64,000 nt of DNA from Saccharopolyspora erythraea NRRL 2338 (lineage in GTDB: Bacteria > Actinomycetota > Actinomycetes > Mycobacteriales > Pseudonocardiaceae), in NCBI RefSeq assembly GCF_000062885.1, contig NC_009142.1, forward strand, positions 3,833,584-3,897,583, in the 5' to 3' direction. The notes beneath the pieces were generated by a model. That model worked only from the letters and a program-made list of their open reading frames with translations. It was not told where the DNA came from and made no database searches. The number at the start of each line of letters is the position of its first letter. Position 1 is the stretch's first letter. Made by a program: the position numbers and the translations under genes. Below are positions 61,666-64,000 of the stretch, one piece after another.

Positions 61666-62100
61666 TCACGCGCGGACGATCACCACCGGGCACTCGGCGT
61701 GCTGCGCGCACCGCTGGCTCACCGAGCCGAGCAGCACACCGTAGAAGCTGCCGTGCCCGCGGCTTCCGACGACCAGCAGCTCGGCGTGCCTCGCGGCGTC
61801 GAGCAACACCTGCGCGGAGTGGCCGTGCATGATCTCCCGGTCGATGCGCACCGGCTGCTCGGTCTCGCGCTCGACCTCGTCGACCACGTCGTTGAGACCC
61901 TTGCGCGCGGTCTGCTCGAACTCCTCGGGCGGCATCGGGCCGCCCTCCCAGCTGTAGAAGGCGGGGAACTCCCACGCCACCACGGCGCGCACCCGGGCAC
62001 CGGTGAGCGCGGCCTGGCCGACGGCCCACTGCAGCGCCGACTTCGACGACGAGGAACCGTCCACGCCGACGACGATCTCGCGCTCGGTCGGGTTGCTCAT
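61666..62100 (-). CDS. Universal stress protein
   Basis: Seen: 144 residues from ATG at 62100, with GGGAGG upstream; the reading to 62151 is rejected. ATP-binding text GSRGHGSFYGVLLGSVSQ (G-2x-G-9x-GS) near the end and VGVDGSSSSKSALQWAVGQAALTG near the start place it in the ATP-binding USP class. Known: USPs act in starvation and low-oxygen survival; several are DosR targets in mycobacteria. Context: convergent with the GAF gene, 14 bp apart. Inferred: stress adaptation with no specific target. Confidence 0.93.
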   Translation of the reverse strand: MSNPTEREIVVGVDGSSSSKSALQWAVGQAALTGARVRAVVAWEFPAFYSWEGGPMPPEEFEQTARKGLNDVVDEVERETEQPVRIDREIMHGHSAQVLLDAARHAELLVVGSRGHGSFYGVLLGSVSQRCAQHAECPVVIVRA

Positions 62101-62346
62101 GGCGCATACCTCCCTGCCACTCGCCCCCGCGTCGCTGGAACGGGGCTTCACCGACCAGTGTGGGGATCAACCGGTCCGATGGCCATCCCCGGAGGACGCG
62201 GACTTCCCGCCACGATCGGCGATTCGATCCACTGAGGACAGCCGGACCCGGGGTACGCGTACCCGTCCGGCCGCTTGCTCGGGGCTGTGACGCGCGATAC
62301 ACCTGTGACAGGTGTGCCGTAGGAGCACCGCGACCAAGGGGGCGCT

Positions 62347-63531
62347 GTGGCCGGAACGGAAAGCTCATCCACCGGGCGTTATCTCGTACTGCTCGAAGAC
62401 GACGCGACCGTCGTCGGCGCACGTGAACTGACCAGGCTGGCCGGTATCCGCACGGTCAACACCGCCGACGTGGTCGGCGCGTCGGCCGCGGAGCTGTTCG
62501 GCGCCGCCGACGGCGTCGTGCTCAACGAGCTCGGCATCGCGCTGGTCACCGCCGGATCGGACCAGGCCAGCGCGCTGAGCGAGGCCGTGCGCTCGTCCGG
62601 ACCGATCGCGGCGTTCGAGGCCGAACGCACGGTCTACGCCATCGACGACGCCGCGCCGGCGGCCGAGGCACCCCCGGCTCCCGTGGACGGGGCGCTCACC
62701 TGGGGACTGCAGGCGGTCGGCGTCAACGGCTCGACCCCCACAGGCGCCGGCGTGCGGGTGGCGGTGCTCGACACCGGGCTTGACCTGCAGCACCCGGACT
62801 TCGCCGGGCGTGACATCGTGACCGGCTCGTTCGTGCCGGGTGAGGATGTCCACGACGGCCACGGCCACGGCACCCACGTGATCGGCACGGCGTGCGGCCC
62901 GCGCACCCCGGCCCAGGGGCCCGGTTACGGGATCGCCTCGGAGGCCAGCATCTACGCGGGCAAGGTCCTGGCCAACGGCGGCACCGGCAGCGACGGCGGC
63001 ATCCTGTCCGGCATCTCGTGGGCGATCTCCAACGGCTGCTCGGTGGTGTCGATGTCGCTCGGCGCGGCGACCGAGCCCGGTCAGCCGTTCTCGCAGGCCT
63101 TCGAACGGGTCGCGCAGCGCGCCATGGCCCGCGGCACGCTGATCATCGCCGCGGCGGGCAACGAGAGCAGCCGCGGGTCGGGCACCATCGCCCCGGTCGG
63201 GCACCCGGCGAACTGCCCGTCGATCATGGCGGTCGGTGCCGTGGACGCCCGGAACGCGATCGCCGAGTTCTCCTGCGGCACCGTGGACCAGATCGGCCAG
63301 GTCGACCTGGTCGGCCCGGGCGTCGACGTGCACTCGAGCTGGCCGGGCGCGGGCTCCAAGTCGCTGAGCGGCACGAGCATGGCCACCCCGCACGTGGCGG
63401 GCGTGGCCACCCTCTACGCCCAGCAGCACCACGAGCGGGCGTGGGGACTGTGGGCGCGGCTCGCGCAGAAGGCCAGGCGGCTCCCGCTGCCGTCCACCGA
63501 CGTCGGTGCCGGGCTGGTGCAGGTGCCCTGA
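62347..63531 (+). CDS. Subtilisin-like (S8) serine peptidase without a signal peptide
   Basis: Seen: 394 residues from GTG at 62347. Catalytic Asp142 (VAVLDTGLD), His177 (GHGTHVIG), Asn in AAAGNES and Ser344 (SGTSMATPHVAG). Residues 1-105 look like an I9-type propeptide (RYLVLLEDD, then AAFEAERTVYAIDD). Odd: no secretion signal at either end, and the C-terminal tail is short. Known: intracellular subtilisins occur and trim cell proteins. Context: single gene, divergent from the stress protein. Inferred: cytosolic, or exported without a classic leader. Confidence 0.92.
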   Translation: MAGTESSSTGRYLVLLEDDATVVGARELTRLAGIRTVNTADVVGASAAELFGAADGVVLNELGIALVTAGSDQASALSEAVRSSGPIAAFEAERTVYAIDDAAPAAEAPPAPVDGALTWGLQAVGVNGSTPTGAGVRVAVLDTGLDLQHPDFAGRDIVTGSFVPGEDVHDGHGHGTHVIGTACGPRTPAQGPGYGIASEASIYAGKVLANGGTGSDGGILSGISWAISNGCSVVSMSLGAATEPGQPFSQAFERVAQRAMARGTLIIAAAGNESSRGSGTIAPVGHPANCPSIMAVGAVDARNAIAEFSCGTVDQIGQVDLVGPGVDVHSSWPGAGSKSLSGTSMATPHVAGVATLYAQQHHERAWGLWARLAQKARRLPLPSTDVGAGLVQVP

Positions 63532-63697
63532 ACCTCCTCCTCACGTGTGCCCGCGCCCCCGGCGGGGTAGCCACCGGTAGCGGTTCGGCGCGCCTCTGAC
63601 GGGCGCGCCGGGGTGGAGAGCGGCATCATCGGCGGGTACGCCCGCCGGGTGATGGGACCCGCAGGAGCGCGGGCACACGTGGTGGGGGCCGAGATCG

Positions 63698-64000
63698 ATG
63701 ACAGGCAGGGCGGCGTCCTCGGGGTGGCGGGATCTGGACGCCACCGCGCGGGCCATGGCGCGTGCGACGGAGGGGCTGGAGGAAGCCGCAGGCCCGACGC
63801 CGGGGACCCCCGAGGAGCTGGCCGCGGCCCAGGAGGCGCTGCTGGTGGTGACCGCGGCGGGCAACAAGCTCGCGCGGCAGCTCGACCTGCTGGCCCACCG
63901 CTACTCGGGTTCGGGCCTGGTGCAGCCGTCGGAGGTGCAGGTCGCGCTCGACCAGGCGGCCGCGGCCGCCGAGGACCTCGGCAACTGCACGAAGGTCGCC
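63698..64000 (+). CDS. Hypothetical protein, N-terminal part (runs off the window end)
   Basis: Seen: 101 codons from ATG at 63698, with GGTGGGGG upstream, open to the window end. Ala/Leu/Glu-rich helices (EELAAAQEALLVVTAAGNKLARQLDLLAHRYS, then VQVALDQAAAAAEDLGNCTK) without membrane segments. No domain is recognised from this part. High G/C at third positions supports coding. It could not be assigned further. Confidence 0.6.
   Translation, partial: MTGRAASSGWRDLDATARAMARATEGLEEAAGPTPGTPEELAAAQEALLVVTAAGNKLARQLDLLAHRYSGSGLVQPSEVQVALDQAAAAAEDLGNCTKVA

Overview
The window is about 70% GC with strong G/C bias at third codon positions, many GTG/TTG starts and frequent ATGA/TGATG overlaps. This fits a high-GC actinomycete. 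DosR-like and Hrp1-like proteins, many TetR/GntR/IclR regulators, a P450 and DUF3616/GPP34 proteins suggest a soil Pseudonocardiales member such as Saccharopolyspora; the genus is an inference from style, not a database result. No rRNA, tRNA, CRISPR array or intact mobile element was seen.

Layout. 1-4.5 kb: two TetR regulators, a frameshifted acyl-CoA synthetase gene and a GntR/FCD regulator, with four copies of one dyad operator (TGTTG-N9-CAACA or one mismatch). 4.6-12 kb: a Tat-exported intradiol dioxygenase-like protein, a PucR regulator, and a divergent tightly overlapping operon of urease-like gamma/beta fusion, urease-like alpha subunit, YtcJ-type amidohydrolase and MHS-type transporter. 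12-18.3 kb: an Hrp1-like CBS protein, a deletion-derived ABC transporter pseudogene, a DosR-like response regulator and a soluble multi-HAMP hybrid histidine kinase. 18.3-32 kb: mostly single housekeeping or accessory genes (HtrA-like protease, FetB, amidase, DmlA-like dehydrogenase, PHP protein, MarR, ABC exporter, GPP34, amino-acid permease, DUF3616) plus an IS5-like transposase scrap. 32-37 kb: a flavin-dependent monooxygenase-like protein and the lutABC lactate-utilisation operon with its divergent GntR regulator.

37-46.6 kb is a nearly complete protocatechuate operon, pcaIJHGBDC plus an IclR regulator. A second IclR regulator is divergent from pcaI, and a convergent two-gene unit (TIM-barrel protein plus zinc alcohol dehydrogenase) lies beyond it. 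The same 8-bp box recurs upstream of both units, suggesting one regulon in which ring cleavage and an upstream feeder step are controlled together. pcaF (thiolase) is absent.

46.6-53 kb holds a Nudix hydrolase, a Gfo/Idh/MocA oxidoreductase, two very small genes, a DHA2-type drug exporter, and a P450 overlapping an alpha/beta hydrolase. 53-58.3 kb is a five-gene sulfate-activation operon: a degenerate ATP-sulfurylase/APS-kinase fusion, a TSUP anion transporter, CysQ, CysD and CysN, with no reductive genes. 58.3-64 kb: a broken Nudix gene, a divergent U32 peptidase/IclR pair with a repeated operator, a GAF protein, a universal stress protein, a leaderless subtilisin-like protease and a gene running off the end.
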